From Microbacterium phyllosphaerae (GTDB taxonomy: Bacteria; Actinomycetota; Actinomycetes; Actinomycetales; Microbacteriaceae), in contig NZ_JAGIOA010000001.1 of assembly GCF_017876435.1 (NCBI RefSeq), forward strand, positions 310,001 to 374,000: 64,000 bases of DNA, given 5' to 3'. This document shows, piece by piece, positions 16,850-25,132 of the stretch. The notes beneath the pieces were generated by a model that saw only the letters and a list, made by a program, of their open reading frames with translations, was not told the origin of the DNA and ran no database searches. Position 1 is the stretch's first letter; every line of letters begins with the position of its first letter. The translations under genes were made by a program, and so were the position numbers.

Positions 16850-18244
16850 TCAGGCCTTCCCGACCTCCGGTGTGGATGCCGCGAGCCACGCGTCGCGCAT
16901 GAAGCGACGCACGTCCTCGTCGACCCGGATGTCGCTCGGGCGCAGTGCCCGCGACAGGTAGAGCCCGTCGAGGGATGTGAGTCGTGACAGCGCCACGTAT
17001 GTCTGCCCCGGCGCGAACGCCCCGGAGCCGAGGTCGATGATGGCCCGATCGTAGGTCTTGCCCTGCGACTTGTGGATCGTGACCGCCCAGGCCAGGCGCA
17101 GCGGGAACTGCGTGAACTCGGCGACGACGTCGCGGGTCAGCTTCTTGGTGCTCGACTCGTACGAGTAGCGGAACCTCTCCCAGACCGCGGGCTCGACGTC
17201 GACCTCCTCGCCGTCGATCTCGACGCGCACGGTCTCGCCGAGGATGCGCACGACGGTGCCGATCGTGCCGTTCACCCACCGGGGCGGCTCCCCCGACATC
17301 GACGTGTCGTTGCGGAGGAACATCACCTGCGCGCCGATCTTGAGCTTGAGCTCCGACTCCGCGGGCAGCGAGGCCTCGCCCCTGCCGAACTCTCCGCTGA
17401 CCTCGGCCCTGGCCGTCTGCTCCTTGCCCGGGAGGGCGGCGAGGTGACGGCTGTTGATCGTGTTCACGATGTCGTTGCGGGTGGCGAGCGTGATCATCGG
17501 CACCTCCCCCGGTTCGGGGTCGGGAGGCGTGCGCGCGCCCTGTGTGTTCAGGACGCCGGCGATCTCGGCGGTGACCCTCCCGTAGCGCACGGCGTTCAGC
17601 ATCGCCTTGAATCCGTCATCCGACTGCCGGTGGATCTGCACGAGTTCGCGCACGTGCAGCTCTGCGCGGGTGTCGACCGCGAAGAGGCCGCCGTCGGACT
17701 CCTCGACATCGCCTCCACCCGACCCGGCCCACACCTTGGCGTCGAAGAACCAGAACGAGCGGTAATGGTCCTTCACGTAGCGCAGTTCGTCGCCCCGAGG
17801 AGGCACAGGAGCGAGCTGATATGGGTCGCCGAACATGACGATCTGCACACCGCCGAAGGGGATGCCGCGCTTTCCCCGAGCCTGGCGGAGCGAGCGGTCC
17901 ATCGCATCCATGAGGTCGGCGTTGACCATCGAGATCTCATCGATCACGAGGGTCTCGATGGCGTTGAGGATGCGGCGCGTGTTGTCGTTCTGATCGATGT
18001 CCGAGTCGCCGATCAGGCCGATCGGGAGGCGGAACAGCGAGTGGATCGTCTGTCCCTCGACGTTCAGTGCGGCGACGCCGGTGGGCGCGCAGATCGCGAT
18101 CTGCTTCTTCGTGTTCCACGAGAAGTACTGCAGCAGCGTCGACTTGCCCGTGCCAGCGCGCCCCGTGATGAAGACGTGCTCGCCGGTGTCCTCGATCAAC
18201 CGGAACAGCTCTTGCTGCTCTTCGGACAGGGCGGGAAGCGACAC
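16850..18244 (-). CDS. PIF1-like/RecD-type DNA helicase (AAA domain)
   Basis: 464 residues. Walker A is FITGRAGTGKST near residue 28, Walker B is VIDEISMV near 98, and motif III-like MFGDPYQLAPVPPRGDE follows. The C-terminus contains AWAVTIHKSQGKTYDRAIIDLG and YVALSRLTSLDGLYL, the helicase motifs V and VI of the PIF1/TraA/RecD group. It would unwind DNA 5' to 3' using ATP. It is a single-domain version without extra N- or C-terminal parts and is converged on by the heme oxygenase gene, with no operon partners. A role in replication-fork or G-quadruplex processing is known for the family but not shown here. Confidence 0.88.
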   Translation of the reverse strand: MSLPALSEEQQELFRLIEDTGEHVFITGRAGTGKSTLLQYFSWNTKKQIAICAPTGVAALNVEGQTIHSLFRLPIGLIGDSDIDQNDNTRRILNAIETLVIDEISMVNADLMDAMDRSLRQARGKRGIPFGGVQIVMFGDPYQLAPVPPRGDELRYVKDHYRSFWFFDAKVWAGSGGGDVEESDGGLFAVDTRAELHVRELVQIHRQSDDGFKAMLNAVRYGRVTAEIAGVLNTQGARTPPDPEPGEVPMITLATRNDIVNTINSRHLAALPGKEQTARAEVSGEFGRGEASLPAESELKLKIGAQVMFLRNDTSMSGEPPRWVNGTIGTVVRILGETVRVEIDGEEVDVEPAVWERFRYSYESSTKKLTRDVVAEFTQFPLRLAWAVTIHKSQGKTYDRAIIDLGSGAFAPGQTYVALSRLTSLDGLYLSRALRPSDIRVDEDVRRFMRDAWLAASTPEVGKA

Positions 18245-18346
18245 TCCCCCATGCTACGTGGCGCCGCCGCCCGACATCCGCGGGACACCGCCGCCGTTCA
18301 CCGTCACGCAGCGACCGACGCACGGCGTCGTCCCAGGCCGCGCTCC

Positions 18347-18352
18347 TAGACT
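18347..18352 (+). promoter_or_regulatory. -10 element (TAGACT) of a leaderless transcript
   Basis: TAGACT is followed by exactly 6 nt (GACGCC) and then the ATG of the membrane protein gene. No ribosome-binding sequence is present. Confidence 0.5.
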
Positions 18353-18358
18353 GACGCC

Positions 18359-19429
18359 ATGCAGACGGTCGAGACGAAGGCGCCCCGGCGCGCCCGCCTC
18401 GCTGCCGATCTGGCGATGCTGGCCGTGATCGGTCTCGTGCTCGTCGCCGCTCTCGCGGCGGGCGGTGCCACGCTCTACAGCCAGTTCTACGGCCCGTCCG
18501 CCTTCGTCGTACGCTACCTCGACCTCCTCTCGGAGGGGCGTGCGGCCGACGCCCTGCGCGTGCCCGGCGTCGCCATCGACCGCGAGACACTCGAGACCGC
18601 AGGCGTCGGCGCCACGGCATCCGAGGCTCTGCTGCGGCACGCGGCTCTCGCCCCTCTCTCCGATGTCGAGGTGGTGTCGGAGAAGCCCGACGGCGACAAG
18701 ACCGCCGTGACCGTCTCGTACAGCGCGGGCGGCCACAAGGGCGTCACGACGTTCACCGTCGAACAGGACGGCTGGGCAGGCGTCACCCCCAACTGGCGCT
18801 TCACGACGAGCCCCCTCGCGGTGGTCGATCTCACGCTGCTCGGGGCCGACCAGTTCGCGGTCAACGGGTTCGAGGTCGACCGCCGACAGGTGTCGTTCGC
18901 CGGCGTCGACGCCGCTCCGCTCGACCCCCTGCCGCTGCTGGTCTTCACCCCCGGCCTCTATTCGGTGACCGTCGACACGGCGATCGCCGACTCCGAGGGT
19001 GTGGGTGTCCTCGCCGACACCCCGCTCGCGACCACCCCCGTCGACGTGCAGACCACCCCGACCGACGAGTTCGTCGAGGTGGTGCAGCAGCGGGTCGAGG
19101 AGTTCCTCACCCAGTGCACGTCGCAGCAGGTGCTGCAGCCCACCGCGTGCCCCTTCGGGCTCGAGGTCTCGAACCGCATCGCCTCGCTGCCGGAGTGGTC
19201 GATCGCGACGCAGCCGCACGTCACCGTGGTCCCGGACGCCGGACACTGGAAGATCCCGCCGACGGATGCCGTCGCCCACGTCGAGGTCGAGATCCAGTCG
19301 CTCTTCGACGGCTCGATCGAGGACGTGTCCGAGGACGTGGCATTCCAGGTCAATGGATCGATCACGATCCTCCCCGACGGCTCGGCGTCGATCCGGGTCG
19401 GGTCGCCCGACGAGGACTCGGCGGGCTGA
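18359..19429 (+). CDS. Membrane-anchored protein of unknown function
   Basis: 356 residues. A short basic N-terminus (KAPRRAR) and one hydrophobic helix (about 18-40, LAMLAVIGLVLVAALAAGGA) would anchor it with the rest outside the cell. The outer part has repeated beta-rich segments of about 90 residues, for example the stretch ending VTVSYSAGGHKGVTTFTV and the stretch near QLVSFAG-like positions 170-180, and a pair of Cys (about residues 251 and 261: QCTSQ and TACPF) that could form a disulfide. The family seems to be a conserved actinobacterial exported protein with no known function. It stands alone between divergent helicase and convergent CtaG genes. Confidence 0.7.
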   Translation: MQTVETKAPRRARLAADLAMLAVIGLVLVAALAAGGATLYSQFYGPSAFVVRYLDLLSEGRAADALRVPGVAIDRETLETAGVGATASEALLRHAALAPLSDVEVVSEKPDGDKTAVTVSYSAGGHKGVTTFTVEQDGWAGVTPNWRFTTSPLAVVDLTLLGADQFAVNGFEVDRRQVSFAGVDAAPLDPLPLLVFTPGLYSVTVDTAIADSEGVGVLADTPLATTPVDVQTTPTDEFVEVVQQRVEEFLTQCTSQQVLQPTACPFGLEVSNRIASLPEWSIATQPHVTVVPDAGHWKIPPTDAVAHVEVEIQSLFDGSIEDVSEDVAFQVNGSITILPDGSASIRVGSPDEDSAG

Positions 19430-19480
19430 GAACCGTTCACTGCTGATCCCGGTTCAGGCTGACCCTCGGTCAGCGCAGGA

Positions 19481-21490
19481 TCAGCGCGCTTCGCGCTCTG
19501 CCTCGCGCCGGTCGCGCTCCGCCAGCGCCGCGAGCTTCGCGTTGTACTCCTCGAGCTCCGCCTCACCGGTGCGGTCGGCATGCCGGTCGCGCCGCCTCTG
19601 CAGCTTGGTGTCGTCGCGGCTCCACTGGATCGCCACGGTGATCGCCAGGATCAGCGTCGGGATCTCCCCGATCGACCACGCGATGCCCCCACCGATGTAC
19701 TGGTCTTCGAGAGGCGAGGGGCCCCAGGTCCGGCCCATCGACCCGAACCAGTCGGCGACCATAAGCCCCTCCTGCATCATGATCGCGATGCCGAAGAAGG
19801 CGTGCATGGCCATGATCGCGATCAGCGTGATCAGGCGACCGGGGTACGGCAGCCGGTACGGCACGGGGTCCGCACCGATCAGGCTCATCACGAAGAGGTA
19901 GCCCGAGATCAGGAAGTGCGCGACCATCCACTCGTGTCCGAGGTGCTCGAACATCGACCAGCGCACCAGATCGGTGAAGTAGAACGCCCACAGCGAGAGG
20001 ATGAAGATGCCCGCCGCGACGAACGGATGCGTGACGACCCGAGAGAACGGCGAGTGCACCGCCCACATGATCCACTCGCGACCGCCGCGCGTGCCGTCGT
20101 CGCGCTTGTGGATCGCGCGCAGCGCCAGGGTGATCGGTGCGCCGGAGACCAGCAGCAGCGGGATCGCCATCGACAGCATCATGTGCCCGAGCATGTGCAC
20201 GCTGAAGAGGTACTCCTGGTAGGCGTTGATCGGACCGCCGGTGACCCAGAGGAGCATCAGCATGCCCAGCACCCAGAAGACGGTGCGATGGATCGGCCAG
20301 CGGTCGCCGCGCAGACGGAGCCTGCGCACACCCGCGAGATAGAAGAACAGTCCGAAGCCGGCGGCGACCAGCCAGAGCACGTCGATGTCCCAGGCGGTGA
20401 ACCACCGGTCGATGGTGAACTCGGGCGGCAGCGGCGAGCGGGTGAGGTTCTCGGCCGGTGTCTGCACGAAGGCCGCCTCCTCACCGGTGGGCGGAGGGGT
20501 GCGCGCGAGCGCAGCGGCGGCACCCGAGGCCAGGCCCATCAGAGCGACCTCGCACAGCACGAGCATCCAGAACCACCGCGAGGCGTTCGCCCCGTCGAGA
20601 CGGGGGATCAGACGGATGCGGTACCAGGCGCCGAGCAGGCCCATGGCGATCAGCAGCACAACCTTGGCGAGCAGGATCATGCCGTACGGCGTCCACAGCT
20701 GCGAGATGTCGCCGAGGGCGACGAAAGAACGGGTGAGTCCCGAGATGGCGACGACCGCGAAGGCGGCGATCGCGAGACTCGAGTAACGACTGACGAGCTG
20801 TGCGGTGCCGATGCCCGAGCGGCCGCGCAGGATCACGACGAGCAGCAGCCCCCCGAGCCAGACGGCGGCGCCGATGGTGTGCAGCAGGATCGAGTTGACC
20901 GCGATGTTGTGACCCGACAGTTCGCCAGAGTGCCCCTGAGTCGCCAGAGGCAGGAAGGATGCCGCGGCCAGGAGCGCGGTGATCAGGGTGGGCGTCCAGG
21001 TGCGCCACGCGAACGCGAGCACCGTGATGACAGAGCCCATGATCGTGGTGATCAGCCACGACTGACCCAGAGGCAGCTCGAGCAGGAACCGGCCGAGCTG
21101 CTGGCCGAATTCGCGCTCAGCGCTCAGCTGCGGGTTGAAAGCCGCCATGAACGTGAAGAACCCGCCGATGCCGGCGGTGACCGTGAAGACCGCTGCGCCG
21201 GCGGATGCCGTGTTGAGTGCCACGTCGAAGGACTTCTCCTCGCTGCGCAGCGCGAAGAGCGCGAGCACGAGGGAGCCCAGCATCGCCGCGGAGGCGATGT
21301 TCATGACGAGCTTGACGATCGGGGTGGCCCACCGCACGAAAGGGCCTGGGTCCTGCAGCAGCAGGGGGGCCGCTCCGCCACCGATCATGAGGGCGATGAG
21401 CACGCCGATCAGGGCGGCCGCGAGCAGGATGCCGATTCCGCCCGCGCGATACGCGGAGCTGGTCTGGGTCTGCACGGCGCGGGCACTCAC
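19481..21490 (-). CDS. Fused CopD domain / cytochrome c oxidase assembly protein CtaG
   Basis: 669 residues with about 15 membrane helices. The N-terminal half (to about 330) is a CopD-like copper-resistance domain: HTIGAAVWLGGLLLVVILRG and GLTRSFVALG are typical. The C-terminal half is CtaG of caa3/Bacillus type, with HMLGHMMLSMAIPLLLVSGAP, HPFVAAGIFILSLWAFYFTD, EHLGHEWMVAHFLISGYLF and an IGADP motif; conserved His residues in these helices could bind copper. The C-terminal tail is charged and hydrophilic. The fused form is common in actinobacteria, where it would deliver copper to the CuA/CuB centre of cytochrome oxidase or act in copper uptake. No copper-responsive site was found upstream. 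Confidence 0.88.
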   Translation of the reverse strand: MSARAVQTQTSSAYRAGGIGILLAAALIGVLIALMIGGGAAPLLLQDPGPFVRWATPIVKLVMNIASAAMLGSLVLALFALRSEEKSFDVALNTASAGAAVFTVTAGIGGFFTFMAAFNPQLSAEREFGQQLGRFLLELPLGQSWLITTIMGSVITVLAFAWRTWTPTLITALLAAASFLPLATQGHSGELSGHNIAVNSILLHTIGAAVWLGGLLLVVILRGRSGIGTAQLVSRYSSLAIAAFAVVAISGLTRSFVALGDISQLWTPYGMILLAKVVLLIAMGLLGAWYRIRLIPRLDGANASRWFWMLVLCEVALMGLASGAAAALARTPPPTGEEAAFVQTPAENLTRSPLPPEFTIDRWFTAWDIDVLWLVAAGFGLFFYLAGVRRLRLRGDRWPIHRTVFWVLGMLMLLWVTGGPINAYQEYLFSVHMLGHMMLSMAIPLLLVSGAPITLALRAIHKRDDGTRGGREWIMWAVHSPFSRVVTHPFVAAGIFILSLWAFYFTDLVRWSMFEHLGHEWMVAHFLISGYLFVMSLIGADPVPYRLPYPGRLITLIAIMAMHAFFGIAIMMQEGLMVADWFGSMGRTWGPSPLEDQYIGGGIAWSIGEIPTLILAITVAIQWSRDDTKLQRRRDRHADRTGEAELEEYNAKLAALAERDRREAEREAR

Positions 21491-21527
21491 CCCTCAAGCC
21501 TAAGCCGCCGCACCGGGGAGAGAGCAC

Positions 21528-21561
21528 GAAGGCCGCTCCCGACGGATCGGGAGCGGCCTTC
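21528..21561 (-). terminator. Strong hairpin terminator of the HU gene
   Basis: A perfect 13-bp stem (gaaggccgctccc / gggagcggccttc) with an 8-nt loop lies 14 nt beyond the stop codon of the HU gene. It may also serve the CtaG promoter side as an insulator. Confidence 0.8.
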
Positions 21562-21575
21562 GAAGAGGTGCAGTC

Positions 21576-21863
21576 TTACTTGACGGCAGCCTTGAGCTTG
21601 GAACCAGCGGTCACCTTGACGCGGTGGCCGGCCGGGATCTTGATCTCGGCACCGGTCTGCGGGTTGCGGCCCGTGCGAGCTGCGGTCGCGACCTGCTCGA
21701 ACGAGATCCAGCCCGGGATCGAGACCTTGCTGCCCTTGGCAACAGCGTCGGAGACCGAGGAGAACAGCGCGTCGAGGACACCCGAGACGGTGGCCTGGCT
21801 CTGGCCGGTGGCGGAAGCGATGCTCGCGACGAGCTCGGTCTTGGTGATGGACTTGTCAGCCAT
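21576..21863 (-). CDS. hup: HU family DNA-binding protein
   Basis: 95 residues. The ATG at 21863 has GGAGGATG upstream. The sequence shows the full HU fold: KTELVASIASATGQSQATVSGVLDAL helices, then the GKGSKVSIPGWISFEQV-type strand region, the arm with RTGRNPQTG and the conserved KIPAGHRVKVTAGSKLK end. It bends DNA as a nucleoid protein. No histone-H1-like Lys/Ala tail is present, unlike the mycobacterial form. A possible -10 (TACATT at 21946-21951 on the minus strand) lies 83 bp upstream; the 243 bp between this gene and the TetR gene otherwise show no gene. Confidence 0.93.
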   Translation of the reverse strand: MADKSITKTELVASIASATGQSQATVSGVLDALFSSVSDAVAKGSKVSIPGWISFEQVATAARTGRNPQTGAEIKIPAGHRVKVTAGSKLKAAVK

Positions 21864-22106
21864 GTCATCCTCCAGCGACGAGGTTCCCGTCGCATCGTTG
21901 GTGTTCGGGGGGCTGATGCCCTCCGTTGGTCGAGTGACCGCCTTGAATGTACCAACCACCACCCACATTTCCGCGTCATTTCGCGGGTTTTGGGCTTTTC
22001 GGCGGCGTGTCGTGGGTCAGAAGTGACGAATGTGACTCGTGTGGCGGCTTCTCACGCCGGTTCGTCCGGCGTCGTAACCCCCGTGATCTCGGCCGGATCG
22101 CGTGCG

Positions 22107-22715
22107 TCAGCGCGGACGATGCGCGTCGACGACGGAGCGGGCGGTGCGCGCGAAAGCCGGAGCGACGCGGTCCTCGCCGTCGAGGTAGCCCCCGACGAGC
22201 GCCGCGTCTCGAAGCAGGACGAGGGATGCCGCGACATCCGCGGGCTCATCGAGGCCTGCCTGCTCGGCGACCGCCTGCAGCGTCGACCGGAACCACTCTC
22301 GGTGCTCGTCGATCAGCCGGCGCACGGCGCCCTCGGCATCGGGGTATTCGGCTGCGGCGTTGATGAAGGGGCATCCGCGGGTGTGACGGAGGCGGATGTC
22401 GGTGGCGATCCCCTCGATGACCGCATCGACCAGTTGTGCGGGGTCGGTGACCTCGGCGCCGGCGTCGGCGAACATCGCCCGCAGCATCCCGTCTTCGTTG
22501 CGCAGGTAGGCGAGGACGAGATTCTCCTTGCCGCCGAACTGCTTGTAGAGGGTCGCCCTGGTGACCGCGGCCTCGTCGATGATGCGGTCGACGCCGACCG
22601 CGTGGATCCCCTCCTCGTAGAAGAGCCTCGTCGCGCTGTCGATCAGCCGGGTGCGGGCTGCGCTGGGCCGCTTCGGAGCGTCGGCGGTCGTCGTGGTGCG
22701 AGTGGTGGTGTCCAT
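22107..22715 (-). CDS. TetR family transcriptional regulator
   Basis: 202 residues from an ATG with AGAGGGATC upstream. The N-terminal helix-turn-helix is TRLFYEEGIHAVGVDRIIDEAAVTRATLYKQFGGKENL, with the classical TetR TLYxxFxxKExL end. The C-terminal ligand domain contains FINAAAEYPD, as in TetR members of the TetR_C_13/16 type. It is divergent from the alpha/beta hydrolase gene, with a palindromic site between them at 22796-22811, so it probably represses itself and the hydrolase. The ligand is unknown. Confidence 0.88.
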   Translation of the reverse strand: MDTTTRTTTTADAPKRPSAARTRLIDSATRLFYEEGIHAVGVDRIIDEAAVTRATLYKQFGGKENLVLAYLRNEDGMLRAMFADAGAEVTDPAQLVDAVIEGIATDIRLRHTRGCPFINAAAEYPDAEGAVRRLIDEHREWFRSTLQAVAEQAGLDEPADVAASLVLLRDAALVGGYLDGEDRVAPAFARTARSVVDAHRPR

Positions 22716-22795
22716 GGTGATCCCTCTCATCGTGTCATCCGAATCGCGGGATGCGAACCGCGACTTCTGATTCATGGGGAATAGATTGCGGTAGA

Positions 22796-22811
22796 TAGAA
22801 CGTTCGGTCTA
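22796..22811. promoter_or_regulatory. Palindromic operator between the TetR and hydrolase genes
   Basis: TAGAACGTTCGGTCTA is an inverted repeat with 12 of 16 symmetric positions (TAGAnCG / CGnTCTA), like many TetR-family operators of the AGACCGnnCGGTCT type. It lies 54 bp before the hydrolase start and 81 bp before the regulator start. Confidence 0.6.
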
Positions 22812-22864
22812 CTATCAGCGTAACGCACCCGCACACGGCGGGGGCAGACACAGGAGAAGAGACA

Positions 22865-23689
22865 ATGAACAGCACCGACAAGACTCCGATCGTCCTCATC
22901 CACGGACTCTGGATGACGCCCAAGAGCTGGAACACGTGGGCCGAGCGCTTCCGGGCACAGGGCCACGACGTGATCGTCCCCGGCTGGCCCGGGATCGACG
23001 ACCGCTCGGTCGAGGACATCCGCCGCGACCCGTCGGCGCTGAAGGGCATCGGCCTGAAGCAGATCGCCGACCATTACGAGCGCATCATCCGCGCACTCCC
23101 CGTGAAGCCGATCATCATGGGCCATTCCTTCGGCGGGGTGCTCACCCAGATGCTCGCCGACCGAGGACTCGGCGCCGCCTACGTGGGCGTCGCCCCCGGA
23201 CAGACCGCCGGCGTGACCGCGCTCCCCCTCTCGACGCTCTGGACCGGCACGCCGATCCTGTCGAACCCGTTCGGACGCAACGGCGCCAAGCCGCTGTCGA
23301 AGCGCCACTTCCACTTCACGTTCGGCAACGACCTGTCGCGCGCGGCATCCGATGCCCTCTGGGAGGAGTACGCCGTGAACTCGTACAACCGGGTCTTCTT
23401 CGAGGGCGTCACCTCTGTGCTGAACGAGAAGGGCGGCGTCACCCACGTCGATTACACCCGGGCCGACCGTGCACCGCTCCTGCTGATCGCCGGCGAGATC
23501 GACCACGTGGTGCCCCCGACCATCGTCCGCGCGATCGAGAAGAAGTACCGCTCCACCGGGAGCCCGGCCATCGTCGAATACAAGGAGTACGCGGGTCGCA
23601 CCCACCGACTCGTCAGCCAGGACGGCTGGGAGGAGATCGCCGACTACGCCCTGACCTGGGCGGTGGCGCACGCGACAGCATCCGTTTGA
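22865..23689 (+). CDS. Alpha/beta hydrolase
   Basis: 274 residues, no signal peptide. It shows the alpha/beta-hydrolase fold with the oxyanion-hole motif LIHGLWMTP near residue 12, the nucleophile elbow MGHSFGG near residue 84, the acid in EIDHVVPP near 213 and the catalytic His in GRTHRLVS near 246. The lid region is FHFTFGNDLSRAASD. Such enzymes cleave esters or related bonds in small molecules. It is presumably controlled by the divergent TetR regulator. The ATG has GGAGAAGAGAC upstream. The substrate cannot be told from sequence. Confidence 0.9.
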   Translation: MNSTDKTPIVLIHGLWMTPKSWNTWAERFRAQGHDVIVPGWPGIDDRSVEDIRRDPSALKGIGLKQIADHYERIIRALPVKPIIMGHSFGGVLTQMLADRGLGAAYVGVAPGQTAGVTALPLSTLWTGTPILSNPFGRNGAKPLSKRHFHFTFGNDLSRAASDALWEEYAVNSYNRVFFEGVTSVLNEKGGVTHVDYTRADRAPLLLIAGEIDHVVPPTIVRAIEKKYRSTGSPAIVEYKEYAGRTHRLVSQDGWEEIADYALTWAVAHATASV

Positions 23690-23737
23690 TGGTGGGGCGC
23701 TGCCCCTCCGGCATCCTCCGCCGGCTCCGTGCGGTTC

Positions 23738-23864
23738 GCCCTGCCCCTCCCCCCGACCGCCCCCCGCCCTGCCCCTCCCCCGACCGCCCGCCGCCCTGCC
23801 CCTCAGCCCGACCGCCCGCCGCGCCGACCGCCCGCCGCCCTGCCCCTCCCCCCGACCGCCCACC
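23738..23864. repeat. Cytosine-rich tandem repeat, unit about 27 bp
   Basis: About 4.6 copies of a unit close to cgccctgcccctcccccg followed by accgcccg, directly after the hydrolase gene. The minus strand is G-rich with many G3-G6 runs and could form G-quadruplexes. The copies differ slightly, and no stop-free protein reading that would make sense was found. It stands immediately beside the palindromic repeat cluster at 23869. Confidence 0.85.
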
Positions 23865-23868
23865 GCGC

Positions 23869-23957
23869 ACTGCGCTTCGGGAGGAGGACTGCTCTTCGGG
23901 AGGAGAGTTCTACGGATTCTCTCCTCCCGAGAGGCAGTTCTCCTCCCGAGGGGCAGG
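23869..23957. repeat. 19-bp palindromic repeat cluster, left (2 inverted + 2 direct copies)
   Basis: Two tandem copies of ACTGCGCTTCGGGAGGAGG (23869-23887 and 23888-23906) face two tandem copies of the reverse form TCTCCTCCCGAGAGGCAGT (23920-23938 and 23939-23957) across a 13-nt spacer, so a long hairpin with 38-nt arms can form. It ends 6 nt past the stop codon of the DUF559 gene and could act as a bidirectional terminator. A sister cluster lies on the other side of the same gene. Confidence 0.9.
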
Positions 23958-23963
23958 TCGCAC

Positions 23964-24788
23964 TCAGGCCGCAACATGAAGTCGCTGACCGATGGCGGTC
24001 AGGATCACCTGCTGCACCTGCGCCCCCTGCCCCATCAGCTGGTCGTACCCGATACGGATCACGTGATATCCGTGCAGTGTCAACAGCGCATCGTGGGCGA
24101 TGTCGCTCGTGCGCTGTCGTCCGACGTGGTGCCCGCCGTCGATCTGGATGACAAGCCGCTCGCCGATGACGAAGTCGACCCGGTGGCCGAGAATCCAGAC
24201 CTGCGGGACAACGGGAATCTGCAACCACCGCAATCGCGCCTGGAAGATGCTCTCCGTGCCGGAGTCGGCGAATGGGCGAGCGTCGGCGAGAAGCCGTCTG
24301 GCCTTCGGCGGAAGCGGCGCTCGCTCGAGGATCCCCGGGTCCACGAGATTCTGTCGCATCGCCGACTCCCATGTCGCGAGTGCACTCTCGTACGGCTGAC
24401 AACCCGCGACCAGGATCAACGCGTTCTCGAGTGAGTCCTCGAGTGAATCCGGGTCCCTCGGAAACACCGGCTCGTTCCAATGAACGGTTCCGCGCGAGAC
24501 GGTCACATGCCCCGACCTCGCCGGAGCGGAGACATGCGGCTCGGAGGCGTCGAGCACCCACAGTCCTCTCCGCGCCGCGAGCGTGACGCAGCTCAGAAGC
24601 ACCCCACGGCGCGCAGCGGCCAGAAGCATCGGGTCAGCGTCGGGCAACGCGACCCATCCTCGGCGGACGGCCATGACTTCACCGCGTCGGACTGCGGACC
24701 GAAGAGCATGCCGACTGACCCCGAGCCGACTCAACGTCTCTGTGCGCGCCACGCCGTCATACTGAGCCAGGGCCTGCGTCGGGGTCAC
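23964..24788 (-). CDS. AbiEi-type winged-helix plus DUF559 (Vsr-like nuclease fold) protein
   Basis: 274 residues from a GTG at 24788; no good ribosome site. The N-terminus (LAQYDGVARTETLSRLGVSRHALRSAVRRGEVMAVRRGW) is the winged helix seen in AbiEi antitoxins. The C-terminal 100 residues match DUF559, related to Vsr endonucleases: an acidic residue in the GTESIFQARLRW helix, then HRVDFVIGERLVIQIDGGHH with Asp and the D-x-H tail, and the LTLHGYHVIRIGYDQL strand-helix. The architecture is common in Microbacteriaceae and is usually annotated hypothetical. No AbiEii toxin gene is adjacent, so a type IV toxin-antitoxin role is not supported. It lies exactly between two clusters of a palindromic repeat. 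Confidence 0.85.
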   Translation of the reverse strand: MTPTQALAQYDGVARTETLSRLGVSRHALRSAVRRGEVMAVRRGWVALPDADPMLLAAARRGVLLSCVTLAARRGLWVLDASEPHVSAPARSGHVTVSRGTVHWNEPVFPRDPDSLEDSLENALILVAGCQPYESALATWESAMRQNLVDPGILERAPLPPKARRLLADARPFADSGTESIFQARLRWLQIPVVPQVWILGHRVDFVIGERLVIQIDGGHHVGRQRTSDIAHDALLTLHGYHVIRIGYDQLMGQGAQVQQVILTAIGQRLHVAA

Positions 24789-24934
24789 GGATCCAGGATC
24801 GCCGATTGCGGCATCCGGACTTCGCGCGAAAGCCGCGAATCGTGCACCGCTCCGGTCGACCGACGCTGCGTGCAGAAGAAGTGGCGCTGCTGGATCGCGC
24901 TCTTCGCGCCTTTCCGCCCCGCTCGATACCTCGC

Positions 24935-25042
24935 CATGCGCCTCAGGAGGAAGACTGCGCTTCGGGAGGACCGATGCTCGGCAGTTCTCCTCCCGGGGCG
25001 CAGTTCTCCTCCCGAGGCGCAGTTCTCCTCCCGGAGAGGCGC
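24935..25042. repeat. 19-bp palindromic repeat cluster, right (2 inverted + 3 direct copies)
   Basis: Inverted copies at 24935-24953 (diverged) and 24954-24972 (ACTGCGCTTCGGGAGGACC), a 13-nt spacer, then direct copies at 24986-25004, 25005-25023 and 25024-25042, all starting TCTCCTCCCG. The unit length, arrangement and spacer length are the same as in the left cluster. The 344 bp between the DUF559 gene and the surface-protein gene hold this cluster and a terminator, and no gene. Confidence 0.9.
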
Positions 25043-25085
25043 GGGACAGCGGACGCGACGTTCGGCCCGGCGGACGAAGTACGAA

Positions 25086-25115
25086 AGGGGCGAAGATCCG
25101 AAGATCCTCGCCCCT
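25086..25115 (-). terminator. UUCG-loop terminator of the surface protein gene
   Basis: A stem of about 13 bp (one wobble pair) capped by a UUCG tetraloop lies 17 nt beyond the stop codon. The sequence is almost the same as the terminator of rpsN at 26459, including the bases up to the stop codon. Confidence 0.85.
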
Positions 25116-25132
25116 CCCGGCTGTCTGGCGGC

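Noticed and set aside
19580..21583. Plus-strand open frame opposite the CtaG gene
   Set aside because: Composition is Gln/Arg/Asp-rich with no fold; the minus-strand frame encodes a clear membrane protein.
23738..23864. Proline-rich protein from the C-rich repeat
   Set aside because: Repeated PAPPPDRPP comes from the tandem DNA repeat; no start site or conserved part is seen.
23964..24788. Type IV toxin-antitoxin pair (AbiEi/AbiEii)
   Set aside because: Only the AbiEi-like N-terminal winged helix is present, fused to DUF559; no nucleotidyltransferase toxin gene is adjacent.
23869..25042. CRISPR array
   Set aside because: Repeats are 19 bp, directly adjoining without spacers, and are arranged as hairpins; no cas genes are near.
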